This document shows, piece after piece, positions 14,201 through 25,200 of a stretch of 64,000 nucleotides of DNA. Every line of letters begins with the position of its first letter. The first letter of the stretch is position 1. Both the position numbers and the translations under genes were made by a program. The DNA is from Nectonema munidae (Eukaryota > Nematomorpha > Nectonematoida > Nectonematidae), in assembly GCA_030549495.1 (NCBI GenBank), contig JAUIRK010000990.1, forward strand, positions 39,941 through 103,940, in the 5' to 3' direction. The notes under the pieces are model-generated. The model saw nothing but the letters and a program-made list of their open reading frames with translations, made no database searches and was not told the origin of the DNA.

Positions 14201-17200
14201 ACACTGTTGGTATATAACGAATGACCTTCGTTAAAAATTAGAAAGGTTGTATCTAAACTAAATAAAAATAGACTACGATTATCCAACAAAACTCGTACAT
14301 ATATAAGTGACACAATTTCCAAAACCACCCAAGAGGTAAGTGAAAATAAATTCATGAGATTACTTATTGATAAAAATTGATTAAAACACATATTTTGATC
14401 TATTTATCTTCTCTTTAAAAATTTATATGCAATAAACAATAATAAAATAATATTTATCCAAAACATATTTTTTTCGAATCAAAGTGTAAATCAAACCCGC
14501 ACTTCAAAAGAAGTAAAAAACTAATGTTAATATATAAAAAACTGAAAACTAAAATGATTTTATAAAAATCTAAAAATAAATAGTGGACTACGATTATCCA
14601 ACAAAACTTGTACATTCGATCTACATTTTTCACTTCAAAAATAATTTTAAATTTATTAGAAAAAGATTATACTGACCAATAAAAAAAACGAAGGTTAATT
14701 TATAAAAAAAATGGAAAAACTAATACTATTTTATATAAATCTACAAATAAATTTAGATTCTGAGAGTAGAGTCGCTTTATAATTGTGCTGGAAATTGTCA
14801 CATAATATAGGTAAAAATTTGTCATAATGAAAGGAGCTTTAGTTTAAAATGCATCCCTTATCTGCTAATTAATGGTATGAAGCCCATGGAAAATAAAAAC
14901 AGTAAAATGGCATTTCTTAAGTACTTGTGATATAAGTAATGTATTCTGAAAGGCCATAAAAAATGCTTTAATTTGGTATATCGCATGATGCATTTTGATG
15001 AGAAATGTGAAAGGCCATTACATATTAGAGAAGATTTTTCTAAACTCTTTATACTGAAAAAATATTTCTTCAATATACAAATAAATTTAGATTCTGAAAG
15101 TAGAGTCGCTTTATAATTGGGCTAGAAATTATCACAGAATATAGGTAAAAATTTGTCCAAATGAAAAAAGCTTTAGTTTAAAATGCATCCCTTATCTCCT
15201 TAAATTTAATGCAGTAAACAATAATAAAAATAATATTTATCCAAAACATATTTTTTCGAATCAAAGTTTTAAATCAAACCCGCATTTAAATTTTGTTTGA
15301 TTAATTCAAAATCTACAAATAAATTTATATTCTGAGAGTAGAGTCGCTTTATAATTGTGTTAGAAATTATCACATAATATAGATAAAAATTTGTCCAAAT
15401 GAAAGGAGCTTTAGTTTAAAATGCATCCCTTATAAAGGTTGTATCTAATCTAAATAAAAGTAGATTATGATTATCCAACAAAACTCATTATTTCTTCAAT
15501 GTGGATGTCGAAAATTATAATTATTTTATAAAAATATAGAAATTCACTTTAGGATTAAAGTGAAAAAAAATAAAAATAATATTTATCCAAAACATATTTT
15601 TTCGAATCAAAGTGTAAATCAAACCCGCATTTAAATTTTGGTTGATTAATTCAAAATCTACAAATAAATTTAGATTCTGAGAGTAGAGTCGCTTTATAAT
15701 TGTGTTAGAAATTATCACATAATATAGATAAAAATTTGTCCAAATGAAAGGAGCTTTAGTTTAAAATGCATCCCGTATAAAGGTTGTATCTAATCTAAAT
15801 AAAAGTAGATTATGATTATCCAACAAAACTCATTATTTCTTCAATGTGGATGTCGAAAATTATAATTATTTTATAAAAATATAGAAATTCACTTTAGGAT
15901 TAAAGTGAAAAAAAATAAATTCATGAGATTACTTATTGATAAAAATTGATTAAAACACATATTTTGATCTATTTATCTTCTCTTTAAAAATTTATATGCA
16001 ATAAACAATAATAAAATAATATTTATCCAAAACATATTTCTTTCGAATCAAAGTGTAAATCAAACCCGCACTTCAAAAAAAGTAAAAAACTAATGTTAAT
16101 ATATAAAAAACCGAAAACTAAAATGATTTTATAAAAATCTAAAAATAAATAGTGGACTACGATTATCCAACAAAACTTGTACATTCGATCTACATTTTTC
16201 ACTTCAAAAATAATTTTAAATTTATTAGAAAAAGATTATACTGACTAATAAAAAAAACGAAGGTTAATTTATAAAAAAAATGGAAAAACTAATACTATTT
16301 TATAAAAATCTACAAATAAATTTAGATTCTGAGAGTAGAGTCGCTTTATAATTGTGCTGGAAATTGTCACATAATATAGGTAAAAATTTGTCCTAATGAA
16401 AGGAGCTTTAGTTTAAAATGCATCCCTTATCTGCTAATTAATGGTATGAAGCCCATGGAAAATAAAAACAGTAAAAGGTATTTCTTAAGTACTTATGATA
16501 TAAGTAATGTATTCTGAAAGCCCATAAAAAATGCTTTAATTTGGTATATCGCATGATGCATTTTGTTGAGAAATGTGAAAGTTATAAGCGTTTTAATATT
16601 TGACTATGATTTAAGCTAGGAACACTACAAATAAACTAAGCGTACACTAGCCCGATAAAATAAACCACACACGCGTGCTAAAGATGTGGTGAAGCGTATG
16701 CGAGATAAGAATTCACTGCGCTCACAAACGCGTAATGCAACATGTGTTAATCTTTCTTCGCATAGTTAACCGCTAAAATCAATAACAATCGTTTTAGAAT
16801 CAATAATGTGATTTATTCTTCGCACACTTTCGGTATAAAAATAACGAGTGCCCTTCGTTAAAAATTAGAAAGGTTGTATCTAAACTAAATAAAAGTAGAC
16901 TATGATTATCCAACAAAACTCATAATTTCTTCAATGTGGATGCATGCGCACACGTGTTAGATTCGAAAATTATAATTATTTTATAAAAATATAGAAATAA
17001 ATTTAGGATTATAGTGAAAAAAAATAAATTCATGAGATTACTTATTGAGAAAAACTTATTAAAACACGTAAAAAATAAATAAATTCATGAGATTACTTAT
17101 TGAGAAAAATTGATTAAAACACATATTTTGATCTATTTATCTTCTCTTTAGAAATTTATATGAAATAAACAATAATAAAAATAATATTTATCCAAAACAT

Positions 17201-20102
17201 ATTTTTTTCGAATCAAAGTGTAAATCAAACTCGCACTTAAATTTTGGATGATTAATTCAAAAGAAGTAAAAAACTAATGTTAATTTATAAAAAACCGAAA
17301 ACTAAAATGATTTTATAAAAATCTAAAAATAAATAGTGGACTACGATTATCCAACAAAACTTGTACATTCGATCTACATTTTTCACTTCAAAAATAATTT
17401 TAAATTTATTAGATAAACATTATACTGACCAATAAAAAAAACGAAGGTTAATTTATAAAAAAAATGGAAAAACTAATACTATTTTATAAAAATCTACAAA
17501 TAAATTTAGATTCTGAGAGTAGAGTCGCTTTATAATTGTGCTGGAAATTGTCACATAATATAGGTAAAAATTTGTCCTAATGAAAGGAGCTTTGGTTTAA
17601 AATGCATCCCTTATCTGCTAATTAATGGTATGAAGCCCATGGAAAATAAAAACAGTAAAATGGTATTTCTTAAGTACTTATGATATAAGTAATGTATTCT
17701 GAGAGCGCATAAAAAATGCTTTAATTTGGTATATCGCATGATGCATTTTGTTGAGAAATGTGAAAGTTATAAGCGTTTTAATATTTGACTAAGATTTAAG
17801 CTAGGAACACTACAAATAAACTAAGCGTACACTAGCCCGATAAAATAAACCACACACGCGTGCTAAAGATGTGGTGAAGCGTATGCGAGATAAGAATTCA
17901 CTGCGCTCACAAACGCGTAATGCAACATGTGTTCATCTTTCTTCGCATAGTTATGCTCTAAAATCAATCAATAATGTGATTTATTATTCGCACACTGTCG
18001 GTATAAATATAACGAATGCTCTTCGTTAAAAATTAGAAAGGTTGTATCTAAACTAAATAAAAGTAGACTACGATTATCCAACAAAATTCGTACATTCAAT
18101 CGACAAAACCACACACGCGTGCTAAAGATGTGGTGAAGCGTATGTTAGATAAGAATTCCCTGCGCTCACAAACGCGTAATGCAACATGTGTTAATCTTTC
18201 TTCGCATAGTTATGCTCTAAAATCAATCAATAATGTGATTTATTATTCGCACACTGTCGGTATAAATATAACGAATGCCCTTCGTTAAAAATTAGAAAGG
18301 TTGTATCTAAACTAAATAAAAGTAGACTACGATTATCAAACAAAACTCTTACATTTAATCGACATTTTTCACTTGAAAAATAATTTAAAATTTATTAGAA
18401 AAATATTATACTGACCTATACTACTGACCCATAAAAAGTAAAAAATAAATATTAATTTTCGACAGTTTTATTTAACTATGACATTTTAAAATGTTAAAAA
18501 CCATATTCTACCTTTGTGAATATTAAATTTTGAAGAAATAATATATAAACTCATCACGTTAATTATTGGTATTTTTTGAAAGTAGATAAAAGTTAACTGA
18601 CCTCACATAAAAGCGGATTTTGGAAAAATAAAAATATATTTATTTGTAAAACCTAGCGTATTTTACCCACAAAGAGTATAGCTTCAAATCTTGTACATTC
18701 GATCAACATTTTTCACTTTAAAAATAATTTTAAATTTATTAGAAAAACATTATACTGACCTGTACTACTGACCCATAAAAAGTAAAAAATATATATTAAT
18801 TTTCGACAGTTTTCTTCAACTATGAAATTTTAAAATGTAAAAAATCATATTTTACCTTTGTGAATATAAAATATTGAAAAAATATTATATAAATTAAGAA
18901 CGTTAATTATTATTGGTATTTTTTGAAACTAGATAAAACTTGACTGACCTCACATAAAAGCAGATTTTGGAAAAATGAAAATATATTTATTTGTATAACC
19001 TAGCCTATGTTAACCACAAAGAGTATACCCTTCCAATGATATCATTTTTATTCAATTTTTTTTTAAAATCTTCACATTATGCTTAAACAAAAAGGTGGTC
19101 CGTAATTTTTTGAAAAATTTAGACAAAATTTTTCGAAGTAAAGTCCATTTATTAAAATTTGTTAAAACTTTTGCAAAAATTTATTATTCTAGAGTATGTA
19201 GCAAACGATAAGCTTTCTAATGATATATATATCATGAAAAAAAAATATTGAAAAACAGTTTAATTCTTTCTTCAAATCAAACAAGTAAAAATTTCCAAAA
19301 AGTAGTATTAGTATTAGTAGTAGTATTATTATTATTATATATTACATAAACATTTCAACCAATCATATAGTTTTTATGAAATAAAACTGCAATTTCAAAG
19401 TTAAATTTTTTGAACTTTTAAGAAGAATTTTTGAAATGTGGCTTTCAATATGTATGTAAAATATTTTTTGAAAATTTTTATTTTAAGTATATTTTTTAAG
19501 CATTTTACGATTTACACATTTAAATATATAATAAGGCTGGCAAGTTTGGCGAGTTGTCTCCCCGGAGGTCTTGCCAGACCTCTGATATATATATATATAC
19601 AATCTGTCAAATTTGTATGATTTTGACGTTGAAAATATAAGGCGAAGATTTTCTTGATTTTTATTTCAAGTTAAATTCATGAATTCTTAGAGGAGATAAT
19701 ATTTACTGTTCGATCAAAATGTACACTTTTAGAAGAGATATAGTGTTTTGAGTGCTTTCACCACTAGAAATACTCAAAAAATGTTTTATCTATAAATACT
19801 GAACGCCCAAATTCACCTTTGAACATTGTAGACATATATTTATACGTTTTTTATAAAAATGATTATATCACACAAGCCTCAAATTTATTTGGCCCAAATT
19901 AAACAGCGGTACTTACATTTTATAAAAAATTTACAATTAGACGCGTAACACGGAATAAAATTTATCAAGTTGTTATAAGAGCTCATTTTGAGTGCACAGT
20001 AAAGTCAGGTATTTTTATTTTTTGTTAAAAAGTTTAATCAAACACATGAAAACTGTGACAAATGCATTCCATTAAGACATCTAAATCTACAGAGAGCTGA
20101 CG

Positions 20103-20136
<34 letters not shown>

Positions 20137-21112
20137 CATGACATTTATCAAGTGAAGTGCGCGCAGCGTGACTGATGAGAGGAACTGTTGTCTGCTTTCA
20201 TCACCATAATATATGATACGTGGCATAGAATATTTACTTTGTCGTACACCCAAAATCTACTCTACGTTATCTAAAATCACATCACTGGTTTTTAACGAAA
20301 AAGTAAAATTCTTTGCTGCAGTGCTCTTCTGTCTACTCTTTAACCCTTGAGGGTAAAATGTGCACAGCATGTCTGGTGAGATTTGAATAGGCAAAACGTG
20401 TTCTACGCAAAGTACTGATGTGTGCTTTCATATCATATTATGGAAACAAATTTTGGAATAAAACTATTTTTATTAATTCAAAATTTATATATATAATGGT
20501 TATAAGAATGTTTCCCTGCTTTCCTTATTTAAAAAAAATAAAGTTTATCTTTTACTTTAAGGGATCTTTTCTCGCTTGACAACTAATTATGAACAAAGTT
20601 GAAGATTTGTTCACAAAAAAATTCCTATTTCATGAAGTGGCGAATTGCCAGGCGGAAAATTGTGCAAGAGGAATAGCGCCATTGACAAATTCAATAATTC
20701 TAGGAATTGAAAGAAGGAGTTTTTATTTTCTTCAGATTAAACATTACATCCTCGGATATCAATTCTTGAATTTGTCAATGGCAATTTTCTGAATGGAAAT
20801 GTTCCTCTCGAGCAATTTTTCTATTACCCATTTAATGATCTTTTAAAGTCTGCATAACTTTTCTATGTTTTTTAAATTATATGCGAACATTTTCAGCAAG
20901 ACTGACCAACCGGATATTTTCTTTCAAACATATTTTCCATATTCCCAGGAGACTTGAAGATTGTGTCGATAGAGGGGTATGGAACAGATGCTCTCGTCTA
21001 CTTAAAAGTCTTGACTGGAGACGCAAATGAACAGATTCCTGTCTTCAATCGCGCGGCCAAAACAAAATACATCTCCAATGAAGCTTCTGCAAGTAGGGAT
21101 CACTTGAAGTGA
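2756..21112 (+). CDS. PDK: pyruvate dehydrogenase (acetyl-transferring) kinase, mitochondrial; last three exons
   Basis: Exons 2756-2898, 3546-3741 and 20949-21112 join in frame with GT-AG introns (phases 0 and 1). The product is the C-terminal GHKL ATPase half of PDK, which phosphorylates and switches off the E1 alpha subunit of mitochondrial pyruvate dehydrogenase. Visible motifs are the N-box with ELLKNSMRA, the G1 box SDRGNG, the G2 box [18 protein letters not shown], and [14 protein letters not shown], which fits PDK better than the branched-chain kinase BCKDK. The first exon begins inside a codon, so upstream exons exist before the window. The protein ends soon after the PVFNRAA segment at TGA 21110-21112 and has no Asp-Trp (DW) motif of the kind seen in human PDK tails. 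A GTGAGT donor overlaps the stop, so an alternative 3' exon cannot be excluded. The last intron is 17.2 kb and contains the foldback element. Confidence 0.92.
3977..4030 (+). mobile_element. hAT-type terminal fragment
   Basis: CAGAGGTTTTCAACCTG followed by a CG-rich stretch ending in GGGGGTCACGG matches the common hAT terminal pattern (CAGTGGTTCTCAACCTG with GACCC-type sequence behind it). I could not find the opposite end, so this is a relic in the PDK intron. Confidence 0.45.
4580..4630 (+). mobile_element. short hAT-like end
   Basis: CAGTAACGTAGCCAGAAATT followed by GGAGGGGCC resembles the widespread hAT-type end CAGTGGCGTAGCCAG. It is single-ended, with no matching inverted end or target duplication found. 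Confidence 0.35.
7971..11094 (+). repeat. left arm of the foldback element
   Basis: About 3.1 kb, the inverted counterpart of parts of 14041-19595. It contains internal direct duplications: a roughly 345-bp unit occurs near 8553 and 8900 (marker GAGGTCAGT), and a roughly 270-bp unit near 9237 and 9500 (marker CGAAGGGCATTCGTT). An AAT trinucleotide run sits at about 8227-8258, with an ACT run behind it; both are mirrored near 19310-19345. No coding signal is visible. Confidence 0.8.
11095..12518. repeat. central palindrome 1
   Basis: Inverted arms of about 660 bp are centred at 11806.5, with a loop of roughly 90 bp. Pairing is exact at CGTTGGCT 11755-11762 with AGCCAACG 11851-11858, and at 11095-11107 with 12506-12518. 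On the right it ends in a TA run (about 12516-12535) that joins palindrome 2, without the GAACGCGGG motif present on its left side. Confidence 0.9.
11101..11370 (+). repeat. 28-bp tandem array inside the foldback element
   Basis: The unit TCTCCAACCTGTATACTACG plus ATGATTCA repeats with a 28-bp period (for example at 11181 and 11209), with slight variants. Reverse-complement copies lie at 12240-12515 and 13860-13990, and forward copies again at 12600-12720. The array forms the outer stems of both central palindromes. Confidence 0.85.
12537..14040. repeat. central palindrome 2, about 1.5 kb
   Basis: A nearly perfect inverted repeat centred at 13288.5. TCTCATAACC at 12537 pairs with GGTTATGAGA ending at 14040. 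The stretch 12932-13162 is the exact reverse complement of 13415-13645, giving two identical 76-codon frames on opposite strands, which are a symmetry artefact and not genes. Its loop (about 13255-13320) is the reverse complement of the loop of palindrome 1. Confidence 0.92.
14041..19595 (-). repeat. right arm of the foldback element, expanded
   Basis: About 5.5 kb against 3.1 kb on the left. From about 17.1 kb to the end it is collinear, inverted, with the left arm. The inner part carries extra copies of the same modules: CTGCTAATTAATGGTATGAA occurs near 14865, 16433 and 17616 but once on the left; the module with CGTACACTAGCCCGATAAAA occurs near 16650 and 17826 but once on the left. It has therefore grown by segmental duplication. 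Confidence 0.8.
20104..20134. repeat. (TG)n microsatellite
   Basis: About 15 TG dinucleotides in the PDK intron, 800 bp before the last exon. Confidence 0.95.
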
Positions 21113-21382
21113 GTCTGCAAGTAGCATCCCGTGAATGATCCTTAAAAGATTTTGGAGATACTTTTTTTATTACTCTCAATCTCTTTACAATGATCAATGA
21201 TTTCCCTTCACAACTCCTTCTCTGTTTCGCGCATAGAACACACCTTTTTTGTCATTTTTTTATACTTGACCACTTCATATATCATTATTCTTTCTTGATG
21301 CTCTATAACAGCGAAGTTTATTTTCTGTAAAAATATCTAAATTTCTATTTATCCCAACTCAAAGTAAATAAAAGTAATATAC

Positions 21383-21388
21383 AATAAA
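21383..21388 (+). terminator. candidate polyadenylation signal of PDK
   Basis: AATAAA lies 271 bases after the PDK stop codon, in AT-rich sequence that fits a 3' UTR. It is the closest perfect hexamer in a sensible place, but such hexamers are common in DNA this AT-rich. Confidence 0.4.
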
Positions 21389-21963
21389 TTATTTCATCAT
21401 CATCACCACCCACTTCTTTAATCCACTCATAACCATACTTGAATCCAAATGCTGAGGGGGGGGGGGGTGCAAAAGTGGTATTATTTGAATTTCTCATATT
21501 GTAGTGTGTATTAAAACTTCAAAAAATTTCAACTTCAAGTTCTTTTGATCAAGTTGTTTACATGAAGCGATTTTTGATAAAGACTTTTGGAATTGAAATA
21601 TTATTATTATTATTATCTTTTAAATAAAATTGTTTGAAACTTTATTGATTGTTATTTTAGTTTGTGATACCTATTTCAAGCAATATCTCTTTAGCATTTT
21701 ATCTATATATTTTAGTTAGAAGGGCTGGCGTTCCTGCAACGTGTTTACGCACTCCTTCTGTCTTAGCATGTCCACTAAGGTTATGACATTTTGTAAAATT
21801 AAAAACCTGTATCAAAAAAAGATCAACTTTTACTTTTTATTTGATAAAATTATTTTTATTCTGTAGAATTTAAAAAAAAATTACGCGCATCTTGAATTGA
21901 AAGTTTTAATACTTCAAGGAAAAACATTTATTTAAAATTACGACTAAATTATTTTGTTACACG

Positions 21964-23248
21964 TTATGAACTTCTGAGATAAATATTTCCACTTTTACAG
22001 GTATTGTAGACCTCTTCCATCACCTTTATTGCTCTCTCTGCTACGATATTTGTACGAGGAACTTCAAGAATTGAGTCAGCAGTCACCCAATGCGTGTTGA
22101 AACTTTTTAAAGCTTTTGGGCATTTCAGTTCAACGACAAGTTTGAAGACTATTATATATTTATCTAGAATATAATTGATTTGAAAACCATGCTTTTTTCC
22201 ATGCATTAGCTATGAAGGTACAAGCAATTTTTAGCTGGTTTCTCCATTTTGGAAGCAAAAAGAAGGCTATTATGATCATCACAACGCTTTTCCACGCATC
22301 ATATTCATCGAGAAGAGATTTCAAAGCAGCAAATATGTTTTCAGCAGATCCAGTCTTACTAGAAAGAATGCCAAGGTAAAGATTTCTTTGTGGATTGACT
22401 AAACAAACCCCTTGGTACTCTTGATTTTTTATTTTCTTGCCATCAAAGTGCAAACAAAATTTTTCATTATTAATAAAACAAGAAAATTTGTTTTTAATTT
22501 TCAATGAAGTTTTTATCAACTGACACCATATGCCTGTTTGCTATGGTGTGGAAACATTCATCCCCTGATCAAACAAATTCTTCAAAACAGTGGCGGTTTT
22601 TCTTGTGGATAAATTTACTTCTGAACATAATTTGACTGCAGTCTTGGTTGTTTGCTATTTTTTAAAAGAAACAACTTTCTCTTCAAAACATGAATCTGAT
22701 TCTTCTCCATCTGTATCATAAAAATTATAAGATTGAAACTCCACTGATGAAGATTTAGAAGGATGGATTTCTGACAAAGGCGCAATTTTTTTTTGTTGTA
22801 TATCCAATTTGCCCTTTAGAATAAATTCGCTGTAAGTAAAAATCTTTGTCTGTTTTACAGAGCCACACGCCAGTTTTTTTAGTTATATCAAAAACAGAAA
22901 ATATTTTTTTCATACTCTTCATTATGTCTTTTTTTGTAATTTTTCTATTAATTTATTTATTTTTGAAATAACTTGTTCCTTAGATATATAGGGAAAATTA
23001 AACTTCAACCAAAAATTTGATAATTCTTCTGGAATTTTCCTTACTCGATTAGATTTACTTTTTATTTGATCAAAAAGTCCTAAAAATCTTCCGACAATAT
23101 TCTTATTTAGAGAAAGCTTATACATCAAATCAAGTTCTTCGATTTCGGAAATGTTCAAACGTCGTTTTGTTTTTCTTTTCAAATTATTTGTCCATGCAGG
23201 AGAAGCTAAATTTGCTTTTTCAGAGGATATTTTATTTTTAAATCTCAT
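21964..23248 (-). pseudogene. degenerate DDE-type transposase relic
   Basis: Three minus-strand blocks lie in the order expected of one protein. The N-terminal block (23248-22922) is lysine-rich, with NISEIEELDLMYKLSLNK. The middle block (22519-22160) has HFDGKKIKNQEYQGVCLVN and NLYLGILSSKTGSAENIF. The C-terminal block (22206-21964) has HWVTADSILEVPRTNIVAER. The FDGKK segment and the PRTN-AERAI segment recall a transposase-like family repeated in arthropod and cnidarian genomes; I cannot name the superfamily with confidence. The second and third blocks overlap in different frames near 22200, and the 22520-22921 interval holds several stops, so it is broken. An alternative is a decayed domesticated gene. 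No terminal repeats were found. Confidence 0.55.
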
Positions 23249-23812
23249 TTTTATACTTGAATAAAAATATTTTTTAAAGTAAAAATTTTCAACAAAAAAG
23301 CTACAAAAAGTTGTTTTATATCACGTGTATATGATATATTTTTCTTTTATAAAAATAACTTACAATTTCTTCAACTTTCTTTTTTTATATTTTTAAGGAA
23401 ATTTTACAAATTATGATAGGTGCGTGATGTTTTTTTTAATTTATATATAAATGCTTGGTAAAAATCGATTTAGTAATAAAAAATTCATTCAAAAACACAT
23501 CAGGGTTTTGTTTTTTTCAAAAAAAAGCTGAAAACTCATAACCCTTTCACACTTGCTTGATAAGAAACAATTATAATTGGGATTCAGCCTTAGAACGAGC
23601 AAAAAATGTGTTTACCCTAAAGACCGAAACAGTTTTTTTGACTATCACAAGCTATTCAAAAAGAATTATGATTTTGATATTGAAGAAAATGGACAATTTT
23701 AAATTCATATAACACATTGGTTTTATATTTGCTTCATTGGCCATTTTATCAAATATATCAAGCCCAAAATTTGGCTCGTTCTTTTCATTTGAATTCATAG
23801 CAACGTTGACAT

Positions 23813-23920
23813 GAAGTGGGTTCGATCCGCCATCAAGCCTACATTCCTCATAGTTCGATACAAGCGGCGCGATTGCGCCTTCTCGATTAAAACACCCCGC
23901 GCTACCTTCACCTTTCAATT
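23813..23920 (+). repeat. SINE family A copy, 5'-truncated
   Basis: Box B-like GGTTCGATCC is followed by a body with CATAGTTCGATACAAGCGGC, then GCGCCTTCTCGATTAAAACA and a tail near CTACCTTCACCTTT. The same body occurs at 29030, 32415 (minus) and 48485. The box A part is missing here. Confidence 0.7.
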
Positions 23921-25143
23921 ACTTTCCTGTTAGATTTTAGTAGTGAAAAGGTTTGAACTTTTATATTACAAGAAGATGCAGTCATTTTGATTATTGGAGC
24001 TTTTATTGCGTTGAAGGAATTTTTTAATATTTTTATGTGAATGACTGACTGTGTGGGCTTTCTAGTTTTTTCATATGATGTAAATATTCTATGCCTGGAA
24101 GAAAACAAAGGGGACACAAACTTCATCCGCAGCAGCGTGTAATAAAGGAAATGGCAAAATTGGTGTGAGGATGCAAGGACAAAACCGTGAAAAGAAAAAG
24201 ACTTGATCTGAAATCAAGGAGAGTAGACATTTTTCTGATATGCTGAAGAAAAGAAAAGTCTCCAAAATAAGTTACTTAGAATTTTTTTTAAATATATATT
24301 TTGTAAACAATTTTTAATTTTATTTGAAAATAATTTTGTATAAATTTATTTCAATTGAAAAAGAATCAAAAATAATTTCGGAGTATAATGCGTAAAAATT
24401 CAAAACATGTCATTTTTTTTAAAAAATTATTGAAATTTATGAGTTTCAATGGAAAAAAATTAAAAGCTAATAGAAAATTGTTTTACTAGTTTGATATTTT
24501 GACAAACCATTTAATAAATATTCACCTGTTATATATTTTTTGCACAACTGTATAAAAGCTGTTAAGACTCTTGCTTTTCCTTCCATCATATCAAAATAGC
24601 ATCTTTTTCTAATCTCCAAAAGGCTTCATACATTCCAATTTTTCCATTGATTTTGATTGGTGTTGAGAAATTACATCATTTCATCTGTTTTTTAATTTGG
24701 CTGTACGAGATAAAGTAGAAACATTCTCACTACTACACTCAAAATATTGAAAATAATGTTCTTCTAATTTGGGAGGGGGGGGGGGGGGTATGTGATAGAG
24801 GAATTATTTTATCAATTGATTTAGATAGAAAGAGAAATATTTCATTTTTTCATCGTAAGCTTGCTTGTTTCTTGCGATGTTAGAGCTTTTGTAAAAGATT
24901 TCAATTTTAAAAATGCTTGATGCTTGCTTGCATATTTAAGAGAATTCATCTCAAAATGTTCATGCGTAGCAAGTAGGATTCATGTTTTGTGCGTTTCTTT
25001 CACGTTTGTACACCTACCTCGCATGCGCGAAGGAATTTCAAAGTAAAATGCGACGTTATTTCTCATCTTTTTTATTTTCTTTCTCCCACATTCTCCATTT
25101 TGCAAGGCAATCGCTGAAATAGAACGTAGTAATCTCTGCAAAG
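23921..25143. other. intergenic DNA before the GH13-like gene
   Basis: AT-rich, with a G homopolymer near 24773-24789 and no exon I can support. The 170 bases before the ATG at 25144 are less AT-rich and presumably hold the promoter and 5' UTR, but I see no defined TATA or initiator element. Confidence 0.5.
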
Positions 25144-25200
25144 ATGATACTGGCATTCTCCTTCTTCCTTCTAGGTCTGCCCTTTTTCCCAGCACTCAGC
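25144..25200 (+). other. signal peptide segment of the GH13-like protein
   Basis: ATG 25144 opens a short N-terminus (Met-Ile-Leu-Ala) leading into a hydrophobic core rich in Phe, Leu and Pro, with ALS-IS as a plausible cleavage site. It lacks the long cytosolic N-terminus of vertebrate SLC3A proteins, which argues for secretion, or at most a signal anchor. Confidence 0.6.

Larger units (their letters stand above)
7971..19595. mobile_element. 11.6 kb foldback element in the last PDK intron
   Basis: The two ends are inverted copies: AGAGGTCTGGCAAGACCTCC at 7981 pairs with its reverse complement ending at 19583, and pairing continues inward for kilobases. Checked matching points include 8553/19030, 9237/18343 and 9790/17805. 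The arms enclose two large palindromes at 11095-12518 and 12537-14040. The outermost bases themselves form a small hairpin (AGGTCT-GGCA-AGACCT). Both flanks are TA runs, so a target duplication cannot be read. No frame longer than about 76 codons occurs and none resembles a transposase. The layout fits non-autonomous foldback elements (Drosophila FB, Galileo, sea urchin TU); sequence homology to those cannot be judged here. Confidence 0.85.

Noticed and set aside
24980-25195. Minus-strand frame of 71 codons over the first exon of the GH13-like gene
   Set aside because: It is the shadow of the signal-peptide exon and its upstream region; the plus strand has the hydrophobic leader, donor and in-phase next exon.
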